A stretch of DNA of 64,000 nt from Unio delphinus (taxonomy: Eukaryota > Mollusca > Bivalvia > Unionida > Unionidae): contig JAQISU010000036.1 of the NCBI GenBank assembly GCA_029339505.1, positions 1,642,501-1,706,500 of the forward strand, in the 5' to 3' direction. The position numbers and the translations under genes were made by a program. This document shows, piece after piece, positions 12,595 to 25,743 of the stretch (positions are counted from its first letter, which is position 1; the number at the start of each line of letters is the position of its first letter). Under the pieces are notes generated by a model. It saw nothing but the letters and a program-made list of their open reading frames with translations. It was not told the origin of the DNA and searched no databases.

Positions 12595-15500
12595 GTATGT
12601 AAGTTATATATTATATTATAATTATACAGTTGGAGGATTTATATTTCATTATAAATAGAATGTGTTAGACAGTTTGTTTTCTGTGACAACAACTTTTTAG
12701 TATAAGGTACTATCAAACACATTAATTTCTCACTTGTCGAACAGATATCACCTTAAATGTTGAATGTCTAAGGCTATAATTTCTTTTCTTTTTTTTCTTA
12801 AGTAAAACAGTTTGTGATCATAATTGATTCAGGTACTGTAGTTTTGGGTTTTATACCGTAAAAGCGTATACAAGGCTTGTTTTTCGTTATATATCTGTAC
12901 ATTCGCATACGTTTTGGTATAGCTATTTCTGTACAACAACCTAGAGGATTATCCTGAAACGTTTTAACAAAAACATTTATCATGCTTAAGGTAGGTAGAT
13001 ACATGAGTACAGTAATTCTTTTCTACTTTATAAGTAAAGGTATTACTAGTTTTTTATGAAGGTTTCATCTTTTTCTCCTCATATTTTGCCTTAAATGGTC
13101 ATCAAGCAAGTTCGCTCTTTAAGGTCCCAAACTAATCAAAATCAATTTTGCAGTTGTCAATCAAACACTTTGATGAATTTATGTGTTCAATTCAAAAATG
13201 ATGGGAGGCAGTATATTCAATTAGTTTTAAACAATCAACCACCCTGATGTTTTTAGAACTTTTTCAGATTCAAATGGATAGTACAAAATGAAACTATAAG
13301 CGCCATTTACTCACCAAAAAGTACTGACATAGACTATATGGAGATCATCTGATTATAGAAGAGTATGGTTGGTAAACATGATGATGGATGAAAGACTATC
13401 ATAACTTCATAGTAGAGAAAATTAAAAGTACTTATCAAAACAATTGTACGACCACGTCTGACAGAAAGTATACTGGTATAACGGATATTCGATATTTGCA
13501 AAGTATATTGAAATGCAAACAAATATTGCCACTGTAAAAATTAGAAAATCTTTTTCAAACTTCTTCGATTAAACCACAAAACACATTTGTAACATATAGA
13601 CAGAACGAACTCGTATATAAGGTCAATATGCAATTAGAATAACCCCCATTTGTAAAATAAATTGAACATATTTAAATGTTTTCTTAACAACAGCCAGTAT
13701 TTGCCAGAATACACTCTGACATTTAAGGTATTTAAGTTTACTTGGTGATCTTAAACTGGTATCATATTTGACTAATATTAATAAAGAGTAATCTAAAACA
13801 ACACTTATTCGTTTCATGTACAAGACCCCAATACAAAAGATAACCATGTTTGACACCATTGTTGCTGATGGCCTCTGACACTTATGGTTATAATTGGATC
13901 CCCAAATATAAAGAAGTTAATGTTACTAAGAACAATGCAGTCATTACACAACTTCATTGAATTTTACTACCTTTGATAGACATCATCTATACAGACTCAA
14001 ATGTCTTAGGAAGGCGCCATGGCATGTAACTATTATTAGACATCATTGATGTGAGCAGTACAGCTTCCTTAGTTTACTGCACCTGGATAATTTTTTTAAT
14101 TAGCTTGTAACATCGAGGCATGTGTAGATCACATTTGTTTCCTAAAAAATGGCTTATTATGTATTAGAATGAACAACTTTCAATATAGCGTTTAAATGCA
14201 ATCTTGATATATATTCGACTGTATCGTCACAAGCAGCAGTTAACGCCTAAAACAATCAAGACTTTGACTAAAGTAATTCTCAATAAATAAAACAATATCT
14301 GCCAAAATACTGATCGGGTAGATTTGATGAACCTTCAGGTGGCAGCAGTTAACGCCTAAAATGGTCATTGTCAATAAATATACCAGTATCTGCCAAAATG
14401 CTGATCAGTTAGATTTGATGTACCTTTAAGAGGCGGTATTAAAGACAGATAACACTTCTAGACGTCCTGTTTAGTCAAAGTTATTTAAGTTTATTGGTAT
14501 TCTGTTTCAATGTCGTGATCATGTCCTCTTCAGCTCTAAACAGAAAATAGTTGTTTCGAGCCATAAGTTGTCATAGAGATGTCTGTCATTGATGTGTTGA
14601 AGAACTTGATTAGTTGCTTATTCTGTGGCTGGTTAATGCTAACAAAGGCTGAGAACCTAATTGCTCTGTGACAAGAGAAACAAGGTAATTAATATATTAT
14701 ATGTATCCAGCTGGTAACAGTAGACGAACGGTAACAGCATATCAGTAACAAGGTGGTACTGGTCTAATTTCTAGTTCAAATCATGCACATGGATTAACTA
14801 TTGATTGGCATTTCAAATGAAATGTTGCAAAATGACATGCAATTTTCTAACTTTTGGGACAAAGTTTTAAATATCTAGATTTAAACATCTGTAGTATTCC
14901 TTCACGGTCATTGTCCTGTGATGTCCACCAGGACTTACATATCAACTAAATCGCGATTTAAAACATATCCCATGTGTTGTTTAATTAGATTGAGTGTAAT
15001 TGAAACTTAATTGCATGCACATTTATAGTGGTAAGTTTATAATTTAAATAATCATTCATATTACATCTTCAGAGCAAATTATCAAAACGGTTGTTACCTA
15101 TCCAGCAACATTAGTATTCGTATCAATTATGTTTCATCTTGTCCAAATAAGTATCAACACTAACACTATTGGGAAAGTTGTCACTGTGGCAAATATGACT
15201 AGCTGATCAGAAGACAAAGATTTGTACTGTATATTCAAATGATATAGTATATGGTGTTACGTATATTTGATTTAAATCATTTATTTTTGTTTTAATTGTT
15301 TGTTTATCAGATTCAAATTTGACATTTTAAGTTCAAAATGCATTAATTGGGAGATATTTTTTTAAGTGTGATGAATTGTCATTTCTGACCTTGCTTCAGA
15401 GTTTGTAAACAAGCTTTTACAATGATTGGCTGATTCCATGGACATTATGGAGCTTTGTTATAAATATCCATTATTTTTAGTTCTTGAGAGTAAAAATAAC

Positions 15501-16586
15501 TGATTCTCATCTAGATCATACGGTGTGTACGTGATGTTGTGAACGTGAGTTTGTTCTAAAGATTCAAGAAGGTCATGTAACCCCATCCTTGTCTACGTAA
15601 AAACAGGTATATAAATTATTGTTTTGGGAGAGAACTATTTAGTAGAGTCTGGGATTTTATAATATTAAGTTGTGTTGCTTTGAGTTTTTTTAAATTACCT
15701 TGTCCTGGAAACTATTTCAATTCGTTTGGATCAAGACGATTTATGCTGTTGTTTATCTGGAAAAGATTTGTTCTCATTGAAATTTCATAAGACCAGAACT
15801 AACTTCATCACGTGACATCGTCTTCCATCTTGGATACTTCACTAAGATTCGAACTAGAAATTATTTAGGACATTGTATTACCAGGACTTTTGCAATTTCA
15901 CTAGCGGATTATTTTAGGATTAATTTTGGAATTGATTCTAAAAACCGTAAGTTTATTTTGTTTTCTTTTCTGGAAAATATTTGTACTCAATAAATTGTTT
16001 ATTAAGTTTTTTACAAGCTTGTTATTTTCACTCTTTCTATGGTACTGTTTATTCGAGCCTAAGCACGCAACAATGGAAAGGATATGCAGTGATACGTATG
16101 TCTACCCATTAGATTATATCCCCCATCAGTCACATTAGTCGTGCCAGATCAAGTTCAATTATGTCAGGGATATCATCACATTATATCCGAAATGGCATGT
16201 AATATTATCTACCTTCATGTCACTTTTGTCACTCCATTTCCTGTCACATCATTGCTTGTTGGTATGACGTGTCATATCATGTTTTATAATGAACTAATTT
16301 GTACTCAGCAGCATTTTCATGATTTAATAAATTCAGGCTTATTTAAAAAGACTGTAGGTTGCTGTCTCTTTTTCTATTGTTTCAGTGAGACGTTTCCTTT
16401 AGAACATTTTTATTATATTTCTGTGTAATAATATTTAGTTTTTAAAGATTTAAAGAATGTTTAGTAGTAATTTACGATGCAAATATGTATACAAAGTACA
16501 TTCTATTAGATGATTATAACATTTCTTAAACTTAGATTAATCATCACACAATGTTCGAAGTTTACATTCAATATGAATATTTTCAG
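12595..16586 (+). other. TRPM intron between S4 and S5 exons
   Basis: AT-rich, without recognised genes. It contains a local tandem duplication at about 14232-14440 (annotated). The frame at 15926-16428 lacks domains and splice support. Confidence 0.55.
14232..14440. repeat. Tandem duplication, ~110-bp unit
   Basis: Two adjacent copies share 'gcagcagttaacgcctaaaa', 'caataaata', 'tatctgccaaaat' and 'gctgatc..gtagatttgatg..cctt'. The first copy is about 14232-14342 and the second 14343-14440, with clear divergence. Confidence 0.75.
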
Positions 16587-16761
16587 GTTCGTAATTTGAC
16601 ATCCTTTTTTGTGATATTGCTGATTTTTATTGTGGCATATGCAATTGCTTCTCATGCCATTTTGTACCCAAATACGGAAATCACCTTTAACGTTTTGAGG
16701 ATTATATTTCGGCGTCCATACTGGAATATTTATGGAGATCTCATGTTGGATGAAATTGAAG
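16587..16761 (+). CDS. TRPM-family channel, exon with S5 and pore helix/filter
   Basis: The acceptor is 'tattttcag' and the donor 'gtattg'. The 175-nt exon starts in phase 0 and leaves one base (G) for the next exon. It encodes S5 (LTSFFVILLIFIVAYAIASH) and, after AILYPNTEITFNV, the pore helix and filter region FRRPYWNIYGDLMLDEIE. The 'PYW-x-IYG' block resembles the TRPM1/3/6/7-type filter segment. The residue after YG is Asp instead of the Glu found in the human TRPM1/3/6/7 members. Confidence 0.95.
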
Positions 16762-18039
16762 GTATTGTTCAATGTATTTAAGGTATTTTCTATCTACGAT
16801 ACCAATCTATCTACTAACTTTTAAACCCTCATGATTTACACGAATCATATAGTAGTAACTTCAAACAAGTGGTTAACAGGAAAATATTTGATGTCAGTTT
16901 CATTTGCTGTGTTCAAGCCGGGTTATAGATTTACATATTATAATCTGTGAAGTTAGAGAACAGGACCAACTTTAAAAGGGGACTGATAGCTTCTGAATAT
17001 GCCAGCCAAACTGAACTGGGAGCTCATCAGGTGTTTTATCCTATCCGCTAAATAACGCGTTTGTGTTGATAAACGTCGCTGTATATGTAGTGTGACATGG
17101 TCAAACATGTTTACGTTGATCTTTAAGATGCATCTTTAAACGTTAAATTAGTCAACAGATTAAATGAAGTTTCAGATATCTAGCAATGCTGATAAATAAA
17201 GCAGGTAAGGCGATAATAACATGTACTGGACTTAATGTCGAATCCAATTTAGTATCTACAACATTGTAAGAGAACATTCTGCTTCCACATGAATATAAAA
17301 AGGCATACAGATCTGAACTTGAACTTTTCGTCATTAGCCATATATCAACTGCAGTTACTAAAACTAAACATGCGGTCATTATGGCGCATGTTTACCTACA
17401 CACGGTTTTGTTGAATATTTTTCCTTTTCATCATTGGGTATCACATCTTGGTGTTTTCATGTATGTTCCCCATGTCAATAATATCAGTATAGGTGACACC
17501 CCATTTATGCCATTCATGAGGTTATAGCGCATATCAAATTTGACATAAAGTAACTTTGCTCTAACGAATGTATGCGATGTGCATGTACGTACGTTGCGTT
17601 CGAATCACGTCCCATACTGTCAGCAATGATGCAAATACGAGCACATTGACTCCCATGAAAGTTATTTCTTCAGCGCAAATTACATTAACAGGAAAATGCA
17701 AACATCGCGTTGGCATATAACAAGCACAGCCTGTATGTACGTTAATTATATCTTACTAAAAAATGTGTCGCTCATAAATATATATATATACCACTGTCCA
17801 GCAAACATCGTTTAAAGTTTTCAAGGGACTATTTTTAGGTATGTTGAGCTCCTCCAGTTTCTTAACCCATGTGCATCACTGATATGCTTATAATCCAGAA
17901 TAGTTTTATCAAATATTAAATATTTGCAAATTAAATATTATTCATGTCAACAACAGTCATCATGTTTACAAATATGCAACATATACGTCTTAATTTGCAC
18001 AAATTCAATCGTATTAAATACTCTTTTTATATTTGGAAG
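16762..18039 (+). other. TRPM intron within the pore-coding region
   Basis: About 1.3 kb with no recognised insert. Confidence 0.6.
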
Positions 18040-18196
18040 GCACTAATGATTGCACAAATATTGTGGAATTGTATCGCAATGGAACCCAGCCTCGCTGCCC
18101 AACGGAATCTGGAAAATACGTTGTGCCCGTGCTAATGGGGGTGTATATGTTGATGTGTAACATACTGCTACTGAACCTGTTGATCTCTATTTTCAG
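18040..18196 (+). CDS. TRPM-family channel, exon with pore turret and S6
   Basis: The acceptor is 'atatttggaag' and the donor 'gtagta'. The 157-nt exon starts with two bases completing a Gly codon and ends in phase 2. It encodes TNDCTNIVELYRNGTQPRC, which has two cysteines able to form the conserved TRPM pore-loop disulfide and an N-glycosylation-type NGT. S6 follows as VVPVLMGVYMLMCNILLLNL and then LISIF. 'NILLLNLLI-x-x-F' is diagnostic of TRPM S6. No continuous long ORF exposes this exon; it was found by following codon phase from the previous one. Confidence 0.93.
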
Positions 18197-18879
18197 GTAG
18201 TATGAAAGCAATATATTGCAAATATACAAGCCAATTTTAACCTGCTTCCATATTTGTGAATAAACGTATTTTATACTTATTCATATATTTGACGTTATTT
18301 AAAGCATCCGTTCAATGTTATTACAAAAATGTATAAACTATATTAATTGCATGATATTTGTTATGGAGAACACAAAAGTACCCCTGAGTAGGGAATAAAA
18401 GATAATCCGTTATTGGAAGGTGACGGATTGTCAGTCATACTGATGCGTTTCTAAAAATTAGTTGGGGTAATTTTAAGTGCATTGTTCGCCATTCCCAAGA
18501 ATAAAGACTGAGTTTTCTCACTGTCTAACTATAAGATGATTTGTTCCCGACCGAACGTCTGATCTGCATATAAAGCTGTGCGATATACAATCTGAAATGC
18601 AAAACGCCATCTGAATACATAGCATATTTGCAAACACAAGAAAGTGTATTATCTTATAAACATGAGCAATGTGCCATTATTATCAGATTTTTGTATATTT
18701 GGCTCACATCTACAAAACAATCCAATTTCGACAATATTGGTGGATTTGGGTGCTAAATCAATTATGTCTGCATATATTGTTGATAGGAAGAGCATGCTTA
18801 TAATATTTAACTTTAAAATGGTCTTATTATAATTGTAGCTTTAATTTACATCTACATGTGAACCATATGAGTCTATATA

Positions 18880-19560
18880 TGCCACTGCATAAAGTGTTGG
18901 CCGAGCAAAGATTTTCGGTTTCAATTCTGAGTTAGTAGCGGATCTACATCATGAGCTGGCAGAGTCGTATTGTATCCATCCGGTTCTGAGGTGCTAAATA
19001 TATGTCAAATCTATATCAGCAAATTTCTTTATAAGGTGCTGATCTACTGGGACGTGTAATTTCTGATCTGGTTCAGCTGCCTTAAGGCTTGGTATCTGAT
19101 CTACCTGAACGTTGTCTGATTTCAGGTCCGGATCAGTAGTATTCATGACTGGGTGTTGATCTACTGGAACCTTATGTGATATCAGATCTTGCTAAGTTTT
19201 GTACGTCTACATGGTTTGGTCACGTGATTTTAAAACATTTCTTAAAAATTGTTTTGTTGATCTGGCGGTGTTCTGCTGAAACATTACTATATGTCATATC
19301 CGAGTTCTCTAGCACATTTTAAACTGTCAGGCCTTTGCTCTCCTGACATGTTATACAACATTGGATCTGGCGTAACATGCAGCATAACATACGGGCATCT
19401 GCTCTGCTAGCACATTATACATTGCCAGACTTTCAAAACCGTATAGATCAAGTTTCCTGCCGCTACAGTGTATAACATTAGATATGTACATTCATAGCTG
19501 GGCAATGATCTTATATCATATTACTGAATGTTAAATCGAGATCTGTGATATACTGGGTCA
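18880..19560. repeat. Degenerate minisatellite built on 'TGATCTACTGGAAC'
   Basis: Repeated, diverged phrases of the type 'tgatctactggaac', 'gtgatttcagatctgg' and 'ggtgttgatctac' occur near 19030, 19100, 19150 and 19260. A second motif family ('ctctgctagcacattatac', 'ctctcctgacatgttataca') runs from 19310 to 19440. The period is roughly 70-80 bp, but copies are too diverged to fix by eye. Confidence 0.5.
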
Positions 19561-20319
19561 TTACCAAACATCAGGTTTAAGCATTTGTTGTGCAGGATGA
19601 GAAGCAACCTTGCGATTCCATGCTTTATGTTTGAGTTGTCTGTTGCATGGCACACACATATCATACAATATGTTGCAAATAACTCGCGCCTCACTCAAGT
19701 GCAGCGACTAGCGTATCTGCCTTCATTTCCACATTTGGAACAGAGAAAATGGAAGCACCCCACTATGGCATTCCTGATAGAATGAAGCCTCTTCTAAACC
19801 GTCGTATTTATCAGAAGTCCATTTTCGGTAAGCAACGTAAACTGGTACAAGGAAAGCATATCACATTCTTGCCCAGTTTCTTCGCCAGTGCACCACATTT
19901 CTGCAAACAATGTCACCATATTGGCTCTCGTGCTCGGCCTTATTAAAATAAACTTATGATATTTGTTCCTACTTCTGTCTTAAAGAAGTTCGTGCAATTC
20001 CAGCTTATGGATTTCTTCAAGAGTAATCAATCTGTGATTTAAAACATTAGTCGTCCGTAGTCTCTTAAATAATAAATAAATATCAGATAGCATAAGTTGC
20101 TAATTCAAATAACTAAATTACATCTGTTCGTTGCCCTAAAAAGAAAATGAACATTATTTATGTTCCAGTCTTTCAATAGAAATTCTCTCAGCTTACAAAG
20201 TGTTAATCCAGGAACGTGCGTATTTCGTTTGCATATCTGCTAATCTGGCTAAGGAATGTTTAAAAAAATAGTGATGATTACAGCATTTATGTTTATCAGA
20301 CGAACATTGCTTTTAGAAA

Positions 20320-20322
<3 letters not shown>

Positions 20323-20411
<89 letters not shown>
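20323..20411. repeat. (TA)n microsatellite
   Basis: Pure TA tract in the intron before the TRP-helix exon. Confidence 0.95.
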
Positions 20412-20413
<2 letters not shown>

Positions 20414-20815
20414 CCTTCCAATTAAGTAACACGGAGAGCTGGCTGTATATGTTTTCATATTGACCAGTAGATCTGACCGTAAACATTTTTATTCTGGAAC
20501 AGATTTTAACCCAATATGCTATATACCAGTCATGCTGTGCAAATTTTTCTTTTACACGTAAAACAGTTTGTAGTCAATAGCTTTGGTTCCATGCAAATAA
20601 CGGTATTAATTGAGAGTGATGGTTTTATTAATGCTTCCATATGTTATTTAAACATTAAGATGCTGCACTAAATAAATGTTTTGAAAAGGTGTCTGTACAA
20701 ACACAATGGAATGGAGAAAAATGCCATTACTAGATCACGTTTTCTCTTTTGCACATAACTTCAAACTTTAACAGTATTTATCGTACATTATCTTGATTGA
20801 TCTTGTCTATTTTAG

Positions 20816-21009
20816 CAACACATACGAGAAGGTGGAAAAAAAGGCTGACAAGCACTGGCGCGTCCAAAGCTACCGCCAAATGCAGGACTATTTAGCTCGA
20901 CGAATGCATGTCCCTTTCATTAGTTTTATAGGGGATATCGAACAGATTTTAGTATTTTTTAAAGAATGTCTGTGCCGATGTAAGCCAGAAAAAAGAACAA
21001 ATGTCTTTT
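20816..21009 (+). CDS. TRPM-family channel, exon with TRP helix
   Basis: The acceptor is 'tctattttag' and the donor 'gtaagt'. The 194-nt exon begins with one base that completes Ser (AG|C) and ends in phase 1. It encodes NTYEKVEKKADKHWRVQSYR, the amphipathic TRP helix right after S6. TRPM2 has the related pattern NYTFQQVQEHTDQIWKFQR, with the invariant Trp. A stretch with PFISFIGDIEQILVFFKECL follows, matching the second, membrane-abutting helix of the TRPM C-terminal region, and then a basic Cys-rich tail (CRCKPEKRTNVF). Confidence 0.93.
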
Positions 21010-22344
21010 GTAAGTTTCTGTATCTATTATCTTTAAACAATAGCTGTTCTCACTCACATTCCAATAAGTATGTACCTTGAATTATTCTTAAAATTATACA
21101 AAAGAGTAAAATGCTGAACAAGTTTGCAGGGACCCGGAATTATGTGGTATCTAAATACATAGACTTTTACTGCTGATGCAATTGGATTTTCATCCACAGT
21201 ATATCAGTATCTTTCGTAGTAGTTACCAGGTCATAAAGCAATTTGTTTTAAAATTATGCAAAACGTACATCTCTTGTCTCAAGCATATGGTATAATAACA
21301 AGACGAAAAGTGTATCTATATCTAAAACTTTGTTTTCAAGCATTATTGTTTCTGTTCAGAATCTCTTTGAAAACAAAGGGTGCTTCTGAAATGAGTGTTT
21401 AAGACATATCAAAACAATGTTTTTCAAAGCTAAAGGTAAACCAAATCAAACTACACTAGACTGTATCTGTTGGCGTGCAGTGGTTTGCCTTTCTTGTAGC
21501 TTAAAATATAACTAAAATTAAAGCATTCGTAGACAGTTTTGTTTGAAACAATACCTTACTATGTGTAGATAATATAGTGTAAAAATGATCATTTAAAACT
21601 TTATCAAGAGTGCATAGCTTAAAGTGACTCCAATTTAACATGTCGATGACAGGGTGTTTTGTGAGTACTTATTTTCAGTATGATACACTTTATACCATCA
21701 CAAGATTTTTGCTGCAACTGAAAGTAGTTTTAGCCAATTTGCGACTGATCATATATTTTACCACCACCAAGGAAGCCAAGACCATGACCATGGACACTCG
21801 TAATACATATATGTTGAAAGCATGCCTTAGTGCTCAAATTCAATGGGTATAGTGCTCTACTATATACTGAAGTCTCGCTGGGTTTTTTAGTTTAAATTGA
21901 AGATGCGTATCAAAGGCTTGCCAATGCAGCCTTTATATAATCTATAGCAGTCGAATTTTACATAGCAGAAAGTAGTCATAATCCAGTGCAATGTACAGCC
22001 TATATGAATATCGTGCTATTCTTTGTTCCCTTTACAAAAGGCTCAGTTGTGTTGATCTCACTAATTCATCATCAAGGTGGGTAAGCTTGGACACTCAAAA
22101 TGAACAGCTTTTAACGGAAGGGAATATTAGTACTGGGTGGAATAGTAATCAAAGTAAATGATGTTGATTCATCCCGAATTTTCTTATATATCGCAGTCAT
22201 TATGTGTGTTATTATATGAAAAGGATTCCTCGCTGCATGTTATCAAGACAACGGCTTCACAATTGCAAATGTCGCGTTAATACCAACTAATAGGTGGCCA
22301 CCAAATACATTATGTGGTTAGTAGATAGAATGGCTGGGTCACAT

Positions 22345-22866
22345 TAATACCAATGACGTCGCAAAACGCCATCAAAAACTCTGAAAATGACTCATGGAAG
22401 CCATAACGTTGTATGTGTTGGTTATCCTAGGCTCAGAAATCGAAACGCTCACTTCATGAACTGAGTAGCGTTTAATATGCAAAAATTGATATTGCAAACA
22501 TAGAATATATAACAGGTGAAGTAGATCTGGTAAATAATTCAGACACTCCAAAAACTAGATTATTAATATTGTGGAGGCATGTACACTGTTCCAGGAGATG
22601 AACGATGGCTGTGACATTGATGCCATTGATGTCGCAAAGCTTGAAACAAAAATCTTACAATGACTTCGAGGAAGCATTATGATGTATGTGTTGGTTATCT
22701 TAGGCTTAGAAATCGAAACGCTTACTTCAAGAATTGGGTAGTGTTTAATAGGACAAAACTGATATTGCAAAAAAAGAAATATAACATGCCGAGCAGATCT
22801 GTTAAATATCTCAGACACTCCAAACATTAGATTACTAATCTTGTGGAAGATTGTGTACTGTTCCAG
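22345..22866. repeat. Tandem duplication, ~275-bp unit
   Basis: Both copies contain 'tgtatgtgttggttatc', 'aggct.agaaatcgaaacgct', 'actgatattgcaaa'-like text, 'tcagacactccaaa' and 'tgtactgttccagg'. Copies are about 22345-22590 and 22620-22866 and differ at many positions, so the duplication is not recent. Confidence 0.8.
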
Positions 22867-25100
22867 GATGTGAAAGTTCGCTACTATGACTGCTGTACCA
22901 TCAGATTACCGTGCATGATAATATAGTGTGATGCGTGATTGTTGACCTTGATTCAATTTTGAAATAGAGGAGAGTATATTACATAACAAATTCTCAAAAC
23001 AACATCTGCACACAACGAAGCTTTAATGCGTTGGATGTTATCAGTTAGCATATAGAACGATGGACACAGCAGCACACAATGCACACTACGTGTGTAAGTA
23101 CAGATGTCAAGAAATTCTGAAAACCTCAAAGTCATTTAAACATCATACTCACGTCATTATATTGGTGGTTTGAGACATCAGCTGTATCCGCTAAACACCA
23201 TCTAGATGAATCAGGTGTACGAATGGTGTCACTCCCGGTGAAAAGATCACATATAATTGTGAGGAACTGAATTGGTATAGCGATGACAAACTCCAGCTTT
23301 CCAACCAGCTTATTACATATCTTGAATAGGATCGACCCGATTAATTCGAAAATTTGATGGAAGACCACCACTACGTTTTTCAACGTCGATGTTTATGATC
23401 TGATTTTTGCGTTGTCACAAAAGATTGCTGTTTCTCAATACATTCTGAGCAGGAACAACTGATCACCCTTTACTACTGCAAGAACGAAGATTCCTTAAGA
23501 GATGTGTAGTGAGAAACTATTAACACGTGATCATGAGCATTGTATCAAAAAAAGATACGGATGCTCACAAAGGCTCTAGTCCTGTGTATATATGTTCCTG
23601 ATCAAATATCTTAAACTGTGGTATTTATTGATGCTACCACCTAACCATCCACATTTTAACCATTAAGACTCGAGATAATCCAGGTTCTTAAAGTATAGCG
23701 CTAAAACAAAGGTATTGGTCGAAACCTTAGAAGGTCTCTAGCAGTTGCTGCTGGTAAATAATTACATGAGTGAAGCCAATATAAATGTCGAAGAGATGTT
23801 CAGTAGATTTGAAGACCTGACATAAGCTTTCACTATATTTACAGACCTGACATAAACTTGCAGTAGGGTGGAGACAAACAACACGAGGGCCAGAGAAGAC
23901 AGAACGTTTGCCAAAAGATATAAGCGCAAAATACAAGCGGAGTATAACACATTAATAACATATTTGTGTGACCATATAGCAGACGCGATTACCTCTGGAT
24001 AAGCAAGGGAATATATTGTCTGCATCGTATCTCGGACTTTCTCATGGCAACGAATGATGAACAGTTTTCCAAGACGAAATCTTTATACAAAGTTTAACTA
24101 GCAGATATAATTACCTCATTGATTATAAGGATTGCTGAACTCAACAGACACACTGGTGTATTAGGCTGCAAGCAAGGTCAAAATTTATACTGCTAGGTTT
24201 GAACGTTCAAAAATATACCATGCAAATGATGAATATTGGACCTGCGGATAACTTCTCTGAGTTACGATGTGACTAGAAAGGCATGATAACAATAAAATGC
24301 AAACTGAAGCAGCTTAAATACTCAGAGTTTCACACATTTTAGGCGAAGTGCTTTCTGAACTATGTCTGTTGCTAAGCATGGTCTCTTCAGTCACTTACAC
24401 ATTGTCGTGTGTTTATATTTCACGAGCTGATGTGCTACGCAATTGAAACGTTCTTCATCGGTTCTAGCACCTCACCATTGCCACATATCACAACAATTAC
24501 ATGATATATTCTAATAATAGGTGTGCAAGAATATTTTGGTTTTGTTTCGTGTGTTATCACCATATTTCCATCCATTCCCTACTTAAACAAACCTGCATGT
24601 TACCATCCATTTATCCAGAAATTGTTGGTTAGGGATTTTTTTTTCAAATATAAAGTACTTGCTAACTGCTTCAAGCAGATCCTGATTTTTAACCACATGT
24701 ACTTGATTTTTCAGCACATTTACCACCAGGTCTTTCATCCACTCCTTCAAAACACCATACCTAAGAAGCTCCTTTAGTTCAATAAAGCATGTTACGTATA
24801 CTCGATTTAACCTCAATGACAAGATTTCAGGCTATTGTACTAACGTAGTCAACGTATCATTATCTTCCTAGAGACTATCAAAGCATATCATTTAGCTACT
24901 TTCTTCCTGTCCTCCACTTCGATTTTCACTCCACCTTAGTAATTTACATAAAAATACATGTTTTACCTAGCGAAAGCTTCCTCCAGCTCCTTTAGTGCCT
25001 TTCCACTCTTTGGATATGGCGCCGTGATTCCAACATGATCTTTCTACTCCATTCCCTCTAATGATGGCGTATAACTATTACAGCGGTGAAATATGTATCA

Positions 25101-25290
25101 TTAATATAATATAATATAATATAATATAATATAATATAATATAATATAATATAATATAATATAATATAATATAATATAATATAATAATAATAATAATATA
25201 ATATAATATAATATAATATAATATAATATAATATAATATAATATAATATAATATAATATAATATAATATAATATAATATAATATAATTAT
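25101..25290. repeat. (ATAAT)n pentanucleotide array
   Basis: About 37 tandem ATAAT units with a short 'aataataataat' disturbance near 25182-25195. Confidence 0.95.
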
Positions 25291-25506
25291 ATTTCTCTAA
25301 GACCTTAGCATCTTGTATAAATTCATCAATAATAAGAATTTTACCTCTGTTACATTTCCTCAGCATGTACATGTGAGTGTTTCTCTGTATTTTATATTTT
25401 GCATAACAATTATACATCATTTCTCATCTTTTTAATTGCAAATCAAATCCTACAATGGTGACAGAAAAGAGATACTTAGATTGCAAACACGAGATCAAGA
25501 TGGTTG

Positions 25507-25507
<1 letters not shown>

Positions 25508-25561
<54 letters not shown>

Positions 25562-25572
25562 CATATATATAC
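25508..25572. repeat. (CA)n(TA)n microsatellite before a TRPM acceptor
   Basis: CA repeat followed by TA repeat. It ends about 40 bp upstream of the acceptor at 25612-25613. Confidence 0.9.
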
Positions 25573-25613
25573 TCTTGAGTCAATCATTGTAATGTTCTTT
25601 CATTATTTTGTAG

Positions 25614-25743
25614 TGAAAGATTTCCCTGAGTATTTACGAGATATCTTACGTGAATGGGAAAGGGGAATTGCTCAAAAATGTATTAATAGCAAGCAAGCAG
25701 ATCTAGAAAGTACTGACAAGAGCGTAACAAAAATAACTCAAAG
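25614..25743 (+). CDS. TRPM-family channel, cytosolic linker exon
   Basis: The acceptor is 'attattttgtag' and the donor 'gtgagt'. The 130-nt exon starts with two bases that complete Leu and ends in phase 2. It encodes LKDFPEYLRDILREWERGIA followed by QKCINSKQADLESTDKSVTK. This corresponds to the charged TRPM connecting helix before the coiled coil (compare the 'WEIYLKENYL' region of TRPM2). Confidence 0.85.

Larger units (their letters stand above)
18197..20815 (+). other. TRPM intron between S6 and TRP-helix exons
   Basis: Holds a degenerate minisatellite (about 18880-19560) and a (TA)n tract (20323-20411). Short open frames at 19585-19946 have no recognisable product. Confidence 0.55.
21010..25613 (+). 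other. TRPM intron, ~4.6 kb
   Basis: Contains a ~275-bp tandem duplication (22345-22866), an (ATAAT)n array (25101-25290) and a (CA)n(TA)n tract ending shortly before the next acceptor. A minus-strand stretch at 24583-25010 has two short open frames (with PYPKSGKALKELEEAF and LLEAVSKYFIFEKK) but no firm identity. Nothing else recognised. Confidence 0.5.

Noticed and set aside
17581..17640. Box B-like 'gcgttcgaatcacg' suggesting a tRNA or SINE
   Set aside because: No box A at the right distance and no matching body motifs from the two SINE families in this window.
24583..25010. Minus-strand frames with PYPKSGKALKELEEAF and LLEAVSKYFIFEKK as an antisense gene
   Set aside because: Looks faintly coding and has a possible donor, but the frames do not join and no family is recognised. 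Kept only as a note in the intron entry.
25058..25420. 120-codon Tyr/Ile-rich frame
   Set aside because: Produced by the (ATAAT)n array.
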